Below, one piece after another: positions 1-7,899 of a stretch of 64,000 nucleotides of DNA. The stretch comes from Thermoleophilaceae bacterium (lineage in GTDB: Bacteria; Actinomycetota; Thermoleophilia; Solirubrobacterales; Thermoleophilaceae). The notes under the pieces are model-generated. The model saw only the letters and a program-made list of their open reading frames with translations, did not search any database and had not been told where the DNA came from. The position numbers and the translations under genes were made by a program. The stretch is from NCBI GenBank assembly GCA_040901445.1, contig JBBDYQ010000015.1, positions 124,001 to 188,000 of the forward strand. Direction: 5' to 3'. Each line of letters begins with the position of its first letter. Position 1 is the first letter of the stretch.

Positions 1-1444
1 AGCCGTAGGCCAGTACGTTGGTCCACGCCACGCCAACGACAATCGCTGCCGCCACCAGCGCGGCCTCGATTCCCCGTCGCGACCGGCGCAGGCTCTCCAC
101 CCCCACCATCGCCCCGATCATGGCCACGGGTGAGAGGATCATGAGCGCCTTGCCGTCGGCCCATGGCGAGCCGCGGGCGATGGCGTACGCGCTGCCGATG
201 ACCGTGGCCGCCGCCAGGGCCAGCGGACCCGCCGCGGGGCGGCGGAGCAGGAAGAGCAGGCCGAAGACCGCGGCCACGATCACCACTCCGATCAACACGT
301 GCGTGACGGTTACGTGCTCCACCAGAGCCAGGCGATAGTCGCCGCGGGGCCAGATGCCGAACACCTGTGCCAGGCTCAGCGGCCTCAGCAGGTTGCCCAC
401 CTCCTCCGCGCCCGTGAGGCTGACCTCCGCGGTGCGCACGAAGCTCGACACCGAGGCGAGCGTGGGGACGGCCAGCAGCGCGGTGAACACGCCGAGCGCG
501 CCTGCGCGCAGCAGCCGCTCACGCACCGGCACGCTGCGCCGAAGGAGCAGCGCGGCGAGCGCCACCAGCGCCAGCGGGCCGATGTAGGGCGCGGCCGCCA
601 GGTTGAGGGCGCCCAGCGCCGCTGCAGAGACAATCGCCACGGGGATCACGGCGCGCCATCCACCGGCGTCGCGGTCGAACAGGCGCACGGCCAGCGCGGC
701 GAGCAGCGGCAGCAGCGCCACCACCACGATCTCCTTGACGCTGCCCTGCAGGTAGTAGCCGTACACGAGCCCCGGCATCGCGGCCAGCACCCCGGCGAGC
801 GCCCGCAGCCCGTGCGGGCGGATGGTGCCGCGCAGCAGCGCGAAGACCCCGAGCGCGGCCATGGCGGCGGCGAAGGCCAGGAAGGGCTGGTAGACCCAGG
901 CGACCCCCTGGAGCCCGAACGGGCGCACGGCGGCCAGCGCGGCGTGCGTGCCGGTGGGGTAGCCCGTGTCGATGTAGGTGTTGAGCGCGACGGAGTACGA
1001 GGACGCGGTGAGGTCCTCGCCCAGGTGCGGGCCGTGCTCTCCCACCCAGTCGCTGAGCATGAAGTGGATGGCCGAGTCGCCCAGCAGGGTGTATCCGGCG
1101 AAGGTGGCCTCGCCTGACGCCACGATCGGCGCGGCGTAGGCGGCGAACACCACCAGCGCGGCCGCGATGGCCCAGCCGCAGGGGGCGAGCGGGCGCAGGC
1201 GCGCGCGGCCCAGCCAGAGCCCCGCGAGCGCCGCCGCCACGACCACAGCGGTGGCCAGCTCGGCCAGCGGGTCGAGGAACGTGACCGTCTGGGCGAGAAC
1301 GATCAGCGCGGCGAAGCCCAGCGGCAGGATCAGCGCGCCGCTGATCCGGGTGCCGGCCAGGCGCTCCGTGAGCAGGCCCAGGCCGAGGCAGGCGGCGGCC
1401 AGCAGCAGCGGGAACAGGAGCCACGCCCCGAGCAGCTCGAGCAT
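1..1444 (-). CDS. Polytopic membrane protein, GT-C-like, 3' end off window
   Basis: Starts at the ATG at 1444 and leaves the window after 481 codons without a stop, so the C-terminus is unseen. At least ten hydrophobic segments are visible, the first at residues 5-25. After the third comes a polar loop with GDSAIHFMLSDW (about 122-133) followed by a YPTGTH motif. The membrane protein at 43449-45413 has an Asp/His pair and a YP motif in the same relative places, so the two look like distant paralogues. The layout recalls GT-C glycosyltransferases that use polyprenyl-phosphate sugars, but no defining motif is present; function is inferred from context. It follows the DPM1-like transferase by 6 nt and is probably its operon partner. 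Confidence 0.75.
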   Translation of the reverse strand, partial: MLELLGAWLLFPLLLAAACLGLGLLTERLAGTRISGALILPLGFAALIVLAQTVTFLDPLAELATAVVVAAALAGLWLGRARLRPLAPCGWAIAAALVVFAAYAAPIVASGEATFAGYTLLGDSAIHFMLSDWVGEHGPHLGEDLTASSYSVALNTYIDTGYPTGTHAALAAVRPFGLQGVAWVYQPFLAFAAAMAALGVFALLRGTIRPHGLRALAGVLAAMPGLVYGYYLQGSVKEIVVVALLPLLAALAVRLFDRDAGGWRAVIPVAIVSAAALGALNLAAAPYIGPLALVALAALLLRRSVPVRERLLRAGALGVFTALLAVPTLASVSSFVRTAEVSLTGAEEVGNLLRPLSLAQVFGIWPRGDYRLALVEHVTVTHVLIGVVIVAAVFGLLFLLRRPAAGPLALAAATVIGSAYAIARGSPWADGKALMILSPVAMIGAMVGVESLRRSRRGIEAALVAAAIVVGVAWTNVLAYG

Positions 1445-1450
1445 GCCGGG

Positions 1451-2632
1451 CTAGTCGCGCCTGCGCAGCCCGAGGATGCTCAGGAGGAAGGAGGAGAAGA
1501 CGATCTGGATGCCCACGATGACGAGCGTGGCCGCGAGGACGGCCAGGCGCTCCTCGGACAGCGCCCCGAACCCGCGGTCGATCCAGATGCCGGCGATCAC
1601 GGCCGCGATCGCCAGGCCGGCGAGCAGCACCGCGCCCCCGAACAGCAGCCCGTGCTCCAGCCGGAAGCGGGCCCGCATGCGGTCGAACCAGGCCTCGCGC
1701 TCGCCCATGAAATAGAGGCCGTAGGCGTGCGCGCAGAGACCCAGCGCCAGCACCTGGGTGCCGACGATCATGAGCAGCGCGCCGGCGACCATGGTGTGGA
1801 TGTCCCACGCGCGACCGAGCACGTCGATCTCCGCGATCACGGTGACGGAGATGAGCGAGCCGATCAGCGCCATGGCCGCGCCCGGGATCACGAACAGGTG
1901 CGTGGGGCTGTGGACGAGCAGGAAGCGCAGGTGGCGCCAGCCGTCGCGGAAGGTGGAGAGCTTGGACTCGCCCCCGCGCGGGTGGTACTCGATGGGCACC
2001 TCGCGGATGTCGAGCTGCTCCTTGCCGGCGCGGATGACCATCTCGGAGGCGAACTCCATGCCCGTGGTGCGCAGGTCGAGGATGGGCAGCGCGTCGCGCC
2101 GCAGCGCGCGCATGCCGCAGTGGGCGTCCTTCACGCCGGTGCGGAAGAAGAGGTTGAGGATGCCGGTGAGCACCGGGTTGCCCACGTAGCGGTGCAGCCA
2201 CGGCATGGCGCCGGGCTGGATGTTGTCCATGCGGTCGCCCATCACGAGCTGGGCGCCCTCCTCGAGGTGGCGGACGAACTTGGGGATCTCCCCGAAGTCG
2301 TAGGTGAGGTCGGCGTCGGCCATGACGATGAAGTCGCCGCGGGCGGCGTCGAAGCCGGCGAGGTAGGCGCTGCCGTAGCCGCGCCGGGGCTCGTGCACCA
2401 CGCGGGCGCCCGCCGCCGTGGCCAGCTCGGCGCTGCCGTCCTCGGAGTCGTTGTCCGCCACCACGACCTCGCCGAGGATGCCGTGCTCGGACATCACGGC
2501 GATTGAGCGGCGCACGCACTCCTCGATGTTCTCGGCCTCGTTGAGGCACGGGATGACCACGGAGACGCGCGGGGCGCCGGGGCGGACGTGGTCGGGCTCG
2601 ACGGCTCCCGCTGTGTGCTGGATCGTGCTCAT
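1451..2632 (-). CDS. Family 2 glycosyltransferase, DPM1/GtrB-like, with membrane anchor
   Basis: 393 aa. The N-terminal GT-A domain shows VVIPCLNEAENIEE (about 25-38), VVADNDSEDGS (about 57-67) and the metal/nucleotide site MADADLTYDF (about 103-112); KLSTFRDGWRHL near 220 matches dolichyl-phosphate mannose synthase-type enzymes. Four hydrophobic segments follow from about residue 240 to the C-terminus. This family transfers a sugar from a nucleotide donor to polyprenyl phosphate at the inner face of the membrane. The adjoining polytopic protein could use the resulting lipid-linked sugar. The exact sugar cannot be read from the sequence. No TANNNT box or good ribosome site is visible before the ATG. 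Confidence 0.9.
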   Translation of the reverse strand: MSTIQHTAGAVEPDHVRPGAPRVSVVIPCLNEAENIEECVRRSIAVMSEHGILGEVVVADNDSEDGSAELATAAGARVVHEPRRGYGSAYLAGFDAARGDFIVMADADLTYDFGEIPKFVRHLEEGAQLVMGDRMDNIQPGAMPWLHRYVGNPVLTGILNLFFRTGVKDAHCGMRALRRDALPILDLRTTGMEFASEMVIRAGKEQLDIREVPIEYHPRGGESKLSTFRDGWRHLRFLLVHSPTHLFVIPGAAMALIGSLISVTVIAEIDVLGRAWDIHTMVAGALLMIVGTQVLALGLCAHAYGLYFMGEREAWFDRMRARFRLEHGLLFGGAVLLAGLAIAAVIAGIWIDRGFGALSEERLAVLAATLVIVGIQIVFSSFLLSILGLRRRD

Positions 2633-2732
2633 GCGTCTGGCGCCGGGCGCACCGGCGCGTACAGGAGTGCGAACGCGCGAGAGGGATGGAAGTCGCGCGA
2701 CCGCCCGAGGATGCTAGCGCGCCGGGTTGCCA

Positions 2733-2738
2733 TACCCT
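2733..2738 (+). promoter_or_regulatory. -10-like box
   Basis: TACCCT ending 10 nt before the ATG at 2749, with no Shine-Dalgarno between; candidate leaderless promoter. Confidence 0.5.
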
Positions 2739-2748
2739 CAACGGCCGC

Positions 2749-3894
2749 ATGCGGGTCTGCCTCGTCTACGACTGCCTCTATCCGCACACCGTGGGCGGGG
2801 CCGAGCGCTGGTACCGAAACCTGGGCGAGCGGCTGGCCGCCGAGGGCCACGAGGTCACGTACCTGACGCTGCGGCAGTGGCGCCGCGGGGTCGATCCCGG
2901 CGTTCCGGGCGTCCGGGTCGTGACCGCCGGGCCGCGGATGAAGCTGTACGCGCCGGGCGGGCGCCGGCGCATCCTGCCGCCGCTCGTCTTCGGGATCGGG
3001 GTGCTGGCGCACCTGCTGCTGCGGGGTCGCCGCTACGACGTCGTGCACACGGCGTCGTTTCCCTACTTCTCGATGCTCGCCGCAGCCGTTGCGCGGCGGC
3101 CCGGCGGCTACCGGCTGGTCGCCGACTGGCACGAGCTGTGGACCCGTGAGTACTGGGACGAGTACCTCGGCCGCTTGGGTTTGCCGGGCTGGCTCGTGCA
3201 GCGGGCCTGCGTGCGCGTGCGCCATCGCGCGTTCTGCTTCTCGCGCCTGCACGCCGCGCGGCTGCGTGCCGAGGGCTTCCGGGGAGAGGTCGAGGTGCTG
3301 CCCGGCCAGTTCGTGGAGCCCCGCGGCGGCGTCGCGCCCGGGGAGCCCGAGCGGCAGCCGCTGGTGGTGTTCGCCGGGCGCCACATCCCGGAGAAGCGCG
3401 TGCCGGCGCTGGTGCCCGCCGTGGTCCGGGCGCGGGAGCGTCTACCCGAGCTGCGGTGCGTGATCTTCGGCGACGGCCCGGAGCGCGAGGACGTGCTCGC
3501 GGCCGTGGCGTCGCATGGCCTGTCCGGCATGGTGGACGTGCCCGGCTTCGTGGAGGGCTCGCGGGTCGAGCGCGCGCTGGGCAAGGCCCTCTGCATGGTG
3601 CTGCCGTCCCGGCGCGAGGGCTACGGGCTCGTGGTGCTCGAGGCCGCCGCGCGCGGCACGCCGAGCGTGGTGGTGGCCGACCCCGACAACGCCGCGGTGG
3701 AGCTGGTCTCGGATGGCGAGAACGGGGTGATCGCGTGCTCGGCCACGCCCGAGGACCTGTCCGCGGCGATCGTGCGAGTGCACTCCGGGGGTGCGGCGTT
3801 GAGGGCGTCCACGCTCGCGTGGTTCGAGACCAACCGGGCACGGGTGTCGCTCGAGGGGTCGCTGGCGGCGGTCGCGGAGCGCTATGGCGCCTGA
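2749..3894 (+). CDS. Glycosyltransferase family 4 (GT-B)
   Basis: 381 aa. The ATG at 2749 begins MRVCLVYDCLYPHTVGGAE, a typical GT4 N-terminus with the glycine-rich acceptor loop; an upstream in-frame start would add 21 residues unlike the family. The C-terminal half carries FAGRHIPEKRVPALV and the E-x7-E donor motif in PSRREGYGLVVLEAA. These enzymes transfer a sugar from a nucleotide donor to a glycan or lipid acceptor in the cytosol. Divergent from the DPM1-like gene across a 116-bp gap and overlapping the next transferase by 11 nt, so the two form one unit. Donor and acceptor unknown. Confidence 0.9.
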   Translation: MRVCLVYDCLYPHTVGGAERWYRNLGERLAAEGHEVTYLTLRQWRRGVDPGVPGVRVVTAGPRMKLYAPGGRRRILPPLVFGIGVLAHLLLRGRRYDVVHTASFPYFSMLAAAVARRPGGYRLVADWHELWTREYWDEYLGRLGLPGWLVQRACVRVRHRAFCFSRLHAARLRAEGFRGEVEVLPGQFVEPRGGVAPGEPERQPLVVFAGRHIPEKRVPALVPAVVRARERLPELRCVIFGDGPEREDVLAAVASHGLSGMVDVPGFVEGSRVERALGKALCMVLPSRREGYGLVVLEAAARGTPSVVVADPDNAAVELVSDGENGVIACSATPEDLSAAIVRVHSGGAALRASTLAWFETNRARVSLEGSLAAVAERYGA

Positions 3895-4681
3895 GCCGCG
3901 CGTGAGCGTGCTCATCGGCTGCTGGAACAACGCGGCCACGCTGCCGCGGGCGATCGACTCGATCCTGGGGCAGACGCTGCGCGAGCTCGAGCTGATCGTG
4001 GTGGACGACGGCTCGACGGACGAGACTCCCTCGCTGGTCGAGGCGATCGATGATCCACGCGTGCGCCGGCTGCCTCTCAAGCACATGGGCATCTCGCGTT
4101 CGCTCAACGAGGGGCTCGCTGCCGCCCGCGCACCCGTGGTGGCGATTCAGGACGCCGACGACTGGTCGCTGCCCTCGCGCCTGGAGCGCCAGCTCGCCGT
4201 GCTCGACTCCGACCCGTCGGTGGGGGTGGTGGGCTGCCGCATGCGCGAGGTGGACCCCGGCGGCCGCGAGCTGCGCCCTCGCACGGCGTTCGCGGCGGGG
4301 GACGTGCGGGGCGTGCTCATGCGCTTCAACCCGATCCCCAACACCTCGGCGATGTTCCGCCGCGCGGCCGCTTTGCAGGTGGGCGGCTACGACCCGCGCC
4401 GGCGCTACGCGATGGAGTACGACCTCTGGCTGCGCCTGGCCGAGCGCCACGGTGTGGTGACCCTCGACGAGGTGCTGGCCGTGCGCGAGATGGGCAGCTC
4501 GAACGTGGCCGCCACCCGCGAGCGCGCGCAGATCCGCGAGGCGCTGGGCATCCGCGTGAGTGCGCTCCGGCGCCGGCGGACGCTGCGCGGCGCCCGCGGG
4601 CTGGTACTGCCCTCCGTCTCTCTCCTCACCCCGCCGCCGCTCAAGCGGACGCTGCGGCGGCGGCTGGGGCAGGCGCCATAG
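3884..4681 (+). CDS. Glycosyltransferase family 2
   Basis: 265 aa, single GT-A domain with no membrane segment. VLIGCWNNAATLPRAIDS near the N-terminus, VVDDGSTDETP, the DXD-type site IQDADDWSLPSRLERQ (about 86-101) and GGYDPRRRYAMEYDLWLRL in the acceptor part are all standard for small GT2 enzymes of polysaccharide loci. The C-terminal 40 residues are Arg-rich and may lie against the membrane. The ATG overlaps the stop of the upstream GT4 gene by 11 nt, indicating coupled translation. Substrates cannot be assigned. Confidence 0.9.
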   Translation: MAPEPRVSVLIGCWNNAATLPRAIDSILGQTLRELELIVVDDGSTDETPSLVEAIDDPRVRRLPLKHMGISRSLNEGLAAARAPVVAIQDADDWSLPSRLERQLAVLDSDPSVGVVGCRMREVDPGGRELRPRTAFAAGDVRGVLMRFNPIPNTSAMFRRAAALQVGGYDPRRRYAMEYDLWLRLAERHGVVTLDEVLAVREMGSSNVAATRERAQIREALGIRVSALRRRRTLRGARGLVLPSVSLLTPPPLKRTLRRRLGQAP

Positions 4682-4688
4682 AGAACCG

Positions 4689-5093
4689 TCAACTCCTGCG
4701 CGGGCCGACGGCGGCCGGGATGCCGGTCTGCGGGAAGTCCTGGCCCTTGAAGAGGAGGGGCTCCCCGGTAACCGCGGCGAGCGCGTACGCGAAGCAGTCT
4801 CCGAAGTTGAGCCCGGCGGGGTGGCGGCCCTTGCCGTAGCGGCGCCAGGCGTCGCGGGCGAGCTCCGCCTGCTCGGCATCGACCGGGACGACCGCGACGT
4901 CTGCGCGGTGCAGCAGCAGATCGAGCTCCCGCCCCGCAGCCTCGCCGCGGCGAGCCTCGACCAGGATGGACGCCTCGATCAGCGTCCCGGCCGAGATCAG
5001 GCGGCGCGAGTCCACCTCCATCGCCTCGGTGAACGTGCGCCGCTCAGGCTCGTCGAACAGGACGGCGACGAGCGCCGACGTGTCGATGACCAT
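4689..5093 (-). CDS. vapC: VapC-type PIN-domain toxin
   Basis: 134 aa PIN domain. The four acidic metal ligands are in place: Asp4 in VIDTSAL, Glu40 in TLIEAS, Asp99 in NFGDCFAYALA and Asp119 in LLFKGQDF. VapC proteins are Mg-dependent ribonucleases, often cutting tRNA or rRNA, held inactive by VapB. The start codon shares one base with the stop of the antitoxin gene (TGATG), so the two are co-translated. It converges with the glycosyltransferase ending at 4681, 7 nt away. All catalytic residues are intact, so an active toxin is expected. Confidence 0.95.
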   Translation of the reverse strand: MVIDTSALVAVLFDEPERRTFTEAMEVDSRRLISAGTLIEASILVEARRGEAAGRELDLLLHRADVAVVPVDAEQAELARDAWRRYGKGRHPAGLNFGDCFAYALAAVTGEPLLFKGQDFPQTGIPAAVGPRRS

Positions 5094-5347
5094 CAGCGGG
5101 GAAGACCGTGCTCGTCGTAACCGAGGACCTCGTCGCCGGCCCGCTCGTCGAGCACCGGCAGGCTCCCGCAGCGCACGGCGATCTCGTCCAGCTCGTCCGC
5201 GAGCCGGCGCCGTCCGGCGCGTCCGCGCAGCCGGCCGAGGCGCTCGCGCACGGCAACGGTGATCGCCTGCGTGATGGTCTCTCCGGTCTCGGCTGCCAGC
5301 TCACGGGCGAGGCGGTCGGCTTCGTCGTCCTTGATGTTCAGCGTCAT
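5093..5347 (-). CDS. vapB: VapB antitoxin
   Basis: 84 aa. The N-terminal 35 residues (LNIKDDEADRLARELAAETG and the helix after it) have the length and spacing of VapB antitoxins of the Rv0623-like type, and the C-terminal GYDEHGLPR is typical of the part that threads into the toxin. It should bind VapC and the promoter DNA. A strong Shine-Dalgarno (AAGGAGGT on the coding strand, 5359-5366) lies 11 nt before the ATG. The ATG overlaps the stop of the peptidase gene (ATGA, 5344-5347). A perfect inverted repeat flanks the ribosome site (5351-5378). Confidence 0.93.
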   Translation of the reverse strand: MTLNIKDDEADRLARELAAETGETITQAITVAVRERLGRLRGRAGRRRLADELDEIAVRCGSLPVLDERAGDEVLGYDEHGLPR

Positions 5348-5931
5348 AGGATGATTCTACCTCCTTGGGATGAATCATGCCTCACTGCTTGCCTATAGAA
5401 CGGGTCGATGGAGGCACCGCGCACGCGAGCCTCGAAATGCAGGTGCGGGCCGGTGGCGCTGCCGGTCGCGCCCACCCGGCCGACGGCCTCTCCCCGCGCC
5501 ACCCGCTCCCCGCCGCTGACGTGGATCGACGACAGGTGCGCGTAGACCGTGCGCAGGCCACCGCCGTGAGCGATCGACACGGTGCGCCCGAAGCCGCCGT
5601 CGCGCCAGCCCGCCGAGGTCACCACGCCGCCACGCGCCGCCCTCACCGTGGTCCCGTGGGCGGCCGGGAAGTCCACGCCCGCATGGAAGCGATCGCCGCG
5701 CGGGCCGAAGCCGTCGCCGATGCCGCCCGGCACCGGCCGCGCCAGCGCTCCGGGCACTCCGGGCGGCCGCCGCCGAAGCCGGGAGAGCGTTGCGCGCCCC
5801 GCGATCCCGTCGGCGCCGATGCGGGCCCAGCGCTGGAAGCGGCGCAGCGCCGCGGACGTGCGCTCACCCAGGCCGCCGTCGAAGCGACCCGACGGAAAGC
5901 CGTGCCGGGCCAGCAGGAACTGGAGCTTCAA
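5344..5931 (-). CDS. M23 (LytM) peptidase with one peptidoglycan-binding repeat, 5'-truncated
   Basis: 195 aa from a TTG at 5931 that overlaps the stop of the upstream methyltransferase (TTGA). Residues 1-55 resemble one PG_binding_1 repeat; residues 72-180 are an M23 domain with zinc ligands His83 and Asp87 (FHAGVDF) and the HLH pair His163/His165 (GPHLHFE). Such enzymes cut peptide crosslinks of peptidoglycan outside the membrane, but no signal peptide can be encoded here, because the upstream bases code for the methyltransferase. I infer loss of the original 5' end with the secretion signal and perhaps a first binding repeat. The last residues are encoded by the vapB ribosome-site region. 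Confidence 0.75.
   Translation of the reverse strand: MKLQFLLARHGFPSGRFDGGLGERTSAALRRFQRWARIGADGIAGRATLSRLRRRPPGVPGALARPVPGGIGDGFGPRGDRFHAGVDFPAAHGTTVRAARGGVVTSAGWRDGGFGRTVSIAHGGGLRTVYAHLSSIHVSGGERVARGEAVGRVGATGSATGPHLHFEARVRGASIDPFYRQAVRHDSSQGGRIIL
5351..5378. promoter_or_regulatory. Inverted repeat around the vapB ribosome site, candidate VapBC operator
   Basis: ATGATTC (5351-5357) and GAATCAT (5372-5378) are perfect 7-bp inverted arms separated by 14 bp that contain the vapB Shine-Dalgarno. A near-direct repeat GGATGATTC/GGATGAATC overlaps it (5349 and 5368). VapBC complexes commonly autoregulate by binding such repeats just upstream of vapB. The site lies inside the 3' end of the peptidase gene. 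Confidence 0.5.
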
Positions 5932-6848
5932 CGGGGCGGCGGCGATACCTCCGGCCGCTCCGCCAGCAGCCAGCGCCAGTCGCCTCCGCTCGCGCGGCCG
6001 AGCAGGCCGGTGAGCGGGTACAGCAGCATCAGCGCGAGCAGCGCCGGACGCAGCCGGCCGCCGGTGAACACGCAGCGGCCGGCCAGCGCGTACTGCACGC
6101 TGCCGGGCAGGCCGGAGGCGGAGGCGTTGGTGCCGGTTCCGAGCGGCGTGAGGCCGGCACGGCGGGCAGCCTCCTCGAGCGCCTGCGCGTCGAAGTGCTG
6201 GAGGTGGCGAGGCAGGTCGAGGTGGAACCAGCGCGAGCCGAACAGGCGCCGCTGGCGCGATCCCCAGTCTGGGACGACCACGGCCAGTCGGCCGCCGGGC
6301 CTGAGTAGGGCTTGCGCGCGGGCGAGGGCCCCCACGGGGTCCGGCACGTGCTCGAGCGAGTGGTTGAAGACGACGGAGTCGAAGCTTCCCGCTTCCCAGG
6401 GCGCCTCCTCGATCGTGCCCTGGCGGGCGTCCACCCCGAGGGCGCGGGCCGCCTCCACCGCGCTCTCCGACGGCTCGATTCCGCACGCCTCGAAGCCGCG
6501 GCGGGCGAACGCGGCGGCGAGGTCGCCGCGGCCGCAGCCCACGTCCAGGACCCGGCCGGGCTCGCCGAGCCCGCGGAACGGCTGCAGCCGCAGCTTGGCG
6601 TCCACCTGCAGGCGGCGGTTGGCGGCCATGAGGCGCCCGAGCGCGCCGCTGGGCGGCCGGTACGGCTCGTAGCCCTCCTCCGGGTAGTGGCGCGCCAGCG
6701 CGGAGCCCTCCAGCCACGGCTCGGTGAGCGCGAGCCCGCAGCCAGTGCACTCGGCCACCGAGAAGTCGCCCGGGATGTCGAGCAGACGATCGCGGCCGCG
6801 CAGGACCGGTGGACCGGTGGAGGCGGCACAGACCGGGCAGGCGGGCAC
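5928..6848 (-). CDS. SAM-dependent methyltransferase with N-terminal zinc ribbon
   Basis: 306 aa from the GTG at 6848. Two Cys pairs (ACPVC near residue 5 and ECTGCG about 30 residues later) form a probable zinc ribbon; the class I SAM-binding loop is VLDVGCGRGDLAAAF, then GIEPSESAVE and HSLEHVPDP. WFHLDLPRHLQHF is typical of methyltransferases in O-antigen and capsule loci. A hydrophobic segment lies near the C-terminus. I prefer 6848 because AGGG lies 8 nt before it; a second GTG at 6857, one base after the upstream stop, would add three residues. Probable role: methylating a glycan or sugar precursor. Confidence 0.85.
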   Translation of the reverse strand: MPACPVCAASTGPPVLRGRDRLLDIPGDFSVAECTGCGLALTEPWLEGSALARHYPEEGYEPYRPPSGALGRLMAANRRLQVDAKLRLQPFRGLGEPGRVLDVGCGRGDLAAAFARRGFEACGIEPSESAVEAARALGVDARQGTIEEAPWEAGSFDSVVFNHSLEHVPDPVGALARAQALLRPGGRLAVVVPDWGSRQRRLFGSRWFHLDLPRHLQHFDAQALEEAARRAGLTPLGTGTNASASGLPGSVQYALAGRCVFTGGRLRPALLALMLLYPLTGLLGRASGGDWRWLLAERPEVSPPPR

Positions 6849-6858
6849 TCGCGGCACC

Positions 6859-7899
6859 CTAGCCGCGGTCGCCGGCGCCCACCGCCTCGTACACCGCGGC
6901 TGTCTCGCGCACCATCTGCTCGGCGGTGAAGCGGTCGAGCACCCGCGCCCGGCCCGCGGCGCCCAGCCGCTCGCGCTCGGCGGGGTCGCCTGCCAGCCGC
7001 GATAGCGCGGCCGCCAGCGCGCGCTCGTCGCCGAAGGGCACCACCACGCCGGCGTCGCCCACCGCCTCGGGGTTGCCCGGGCCGTCGGAGACCACCATCG
7101 CCAGCCCGGCGGCCATGGCCTCGAGCACGGCGTAGGAGAGGCCCTCGCGCTCGGAAGGCATGACGAAGACGTCGGAAGCGGCGAGCAGCGCCGGGCCGTC
7201 GTCGCGGTGGCCGAGGACGCGGACAGAAGCACCGGCCCTGCGCTCCGCCCCGGAAAGCAGCGGGCCGTCGCCGGCCAGCAGCAGCACAACCGGTCCGTCC
7301 GCCGCCTCCGCCGCCGCCACCGCCGTGAGCGGATCCTTGCGCTCCTCCAGCCGGCCGAGGTAGAGCACCGCCACCTCGTCCTCCGCCAGCCCGAGCCCCG
7401 CCCGGGCCGCGGCGCGCTCCTCCGGCCCGGCCACCGGCGACGGCTCCAGCCCGTTGTAGATCAGCACGAGCCGGCCCGCGTGCTCCGGCGCCGCGATCTC
7501 CGCGAGCTCGGTTCGCTCGGCCTCCGACGTGCAGATCGTGCACTCCGCCGCGGCCACCGCGGCACGCAGACCCCGCCGCGCGAAGCCCAGCCGTGTGCCG
7601 CGGGCCCGGCGCAGGAAATGCAGCCCGTGCGTGCTCCACACCGATGGCCGGCCGCGCAGCAGTGGCAGCGCGAGGATCGCGGCCATGTCGCCGTGGGCGT
7701 GCACGAGCGACGCGCGCCGCGCCCGCGCCGCCACCGCGGGCCAGCGCAGCGGCAGCGACACCGCGGCAGAGGCCGGGGTGCGCCCGGAGCTCAGCGGAAC
7801 GCGCTCGTGCTCGAAGCCGGTGATGCGCTCCATCAGATCCACGTAGGCCTCGCCGCCGCCGCCGCGGTGGGGGAGCACGTGCAGGGCGAGCGGCGTCAT
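6859..7899 (-). CDS. Glycosyltransferase family 4
   Basis: 346 aa GT-B enzyme. VLPHRGGGGEAYVDLMERI at the N-terminus is the acceptor-side glycine loop; VLYLGRLEERKDPLTAV and MPSEREGLSYAVLEAMAAG (with the E-x7-E pair) form the donor site. It is co-translated with the neighbour that starts at 9137 (ATGA overlap at 7896-7899) and is followed within 11 nt by the zinc-ribbon methyltransferase, so three genes run as one unit. Cytosolic; donor and acceptor unknown. Confidence 0.9.
   Translation of the reverse strand: MTPLALHVLPHRGGGGEAYVDLMERITGFEHERVPLSSGRTPASAAVSLPLRWPAVAARARRASLVHAHGDMAAILALPLLRGRPSVWSTHGLHFLRRARGTRLGFARRGLRAAVAAAECTICTSEAERTELAEIAAPEHAGRLVLIYNGLEPSPVAGPEERAAARAGLGLAEDEVAVLYLGRLEERKDPLTAVAAAEAADGPVVLLLAGDGPLLSGAERRAGASVRVLGHRDDGPALLAASDVFVMPSEREGLSYAVLEAMAAGLAMVVSDGPGNPEAVGDAGVVVPFGDERALAAALSRLAGDPAERERLGAAGRARVLDRFTAEQMVRETAAVYEAVGAGDRG

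Noticed and set aside
5932-6750. Longer N-terminus for the M23 peptidase from an upstream in-frame start
   Set aside because: The extra residues are Arg/Ala/Pro-rich and lie over the methyltransferase, which has a clear zinc ribbon and SAM motif.
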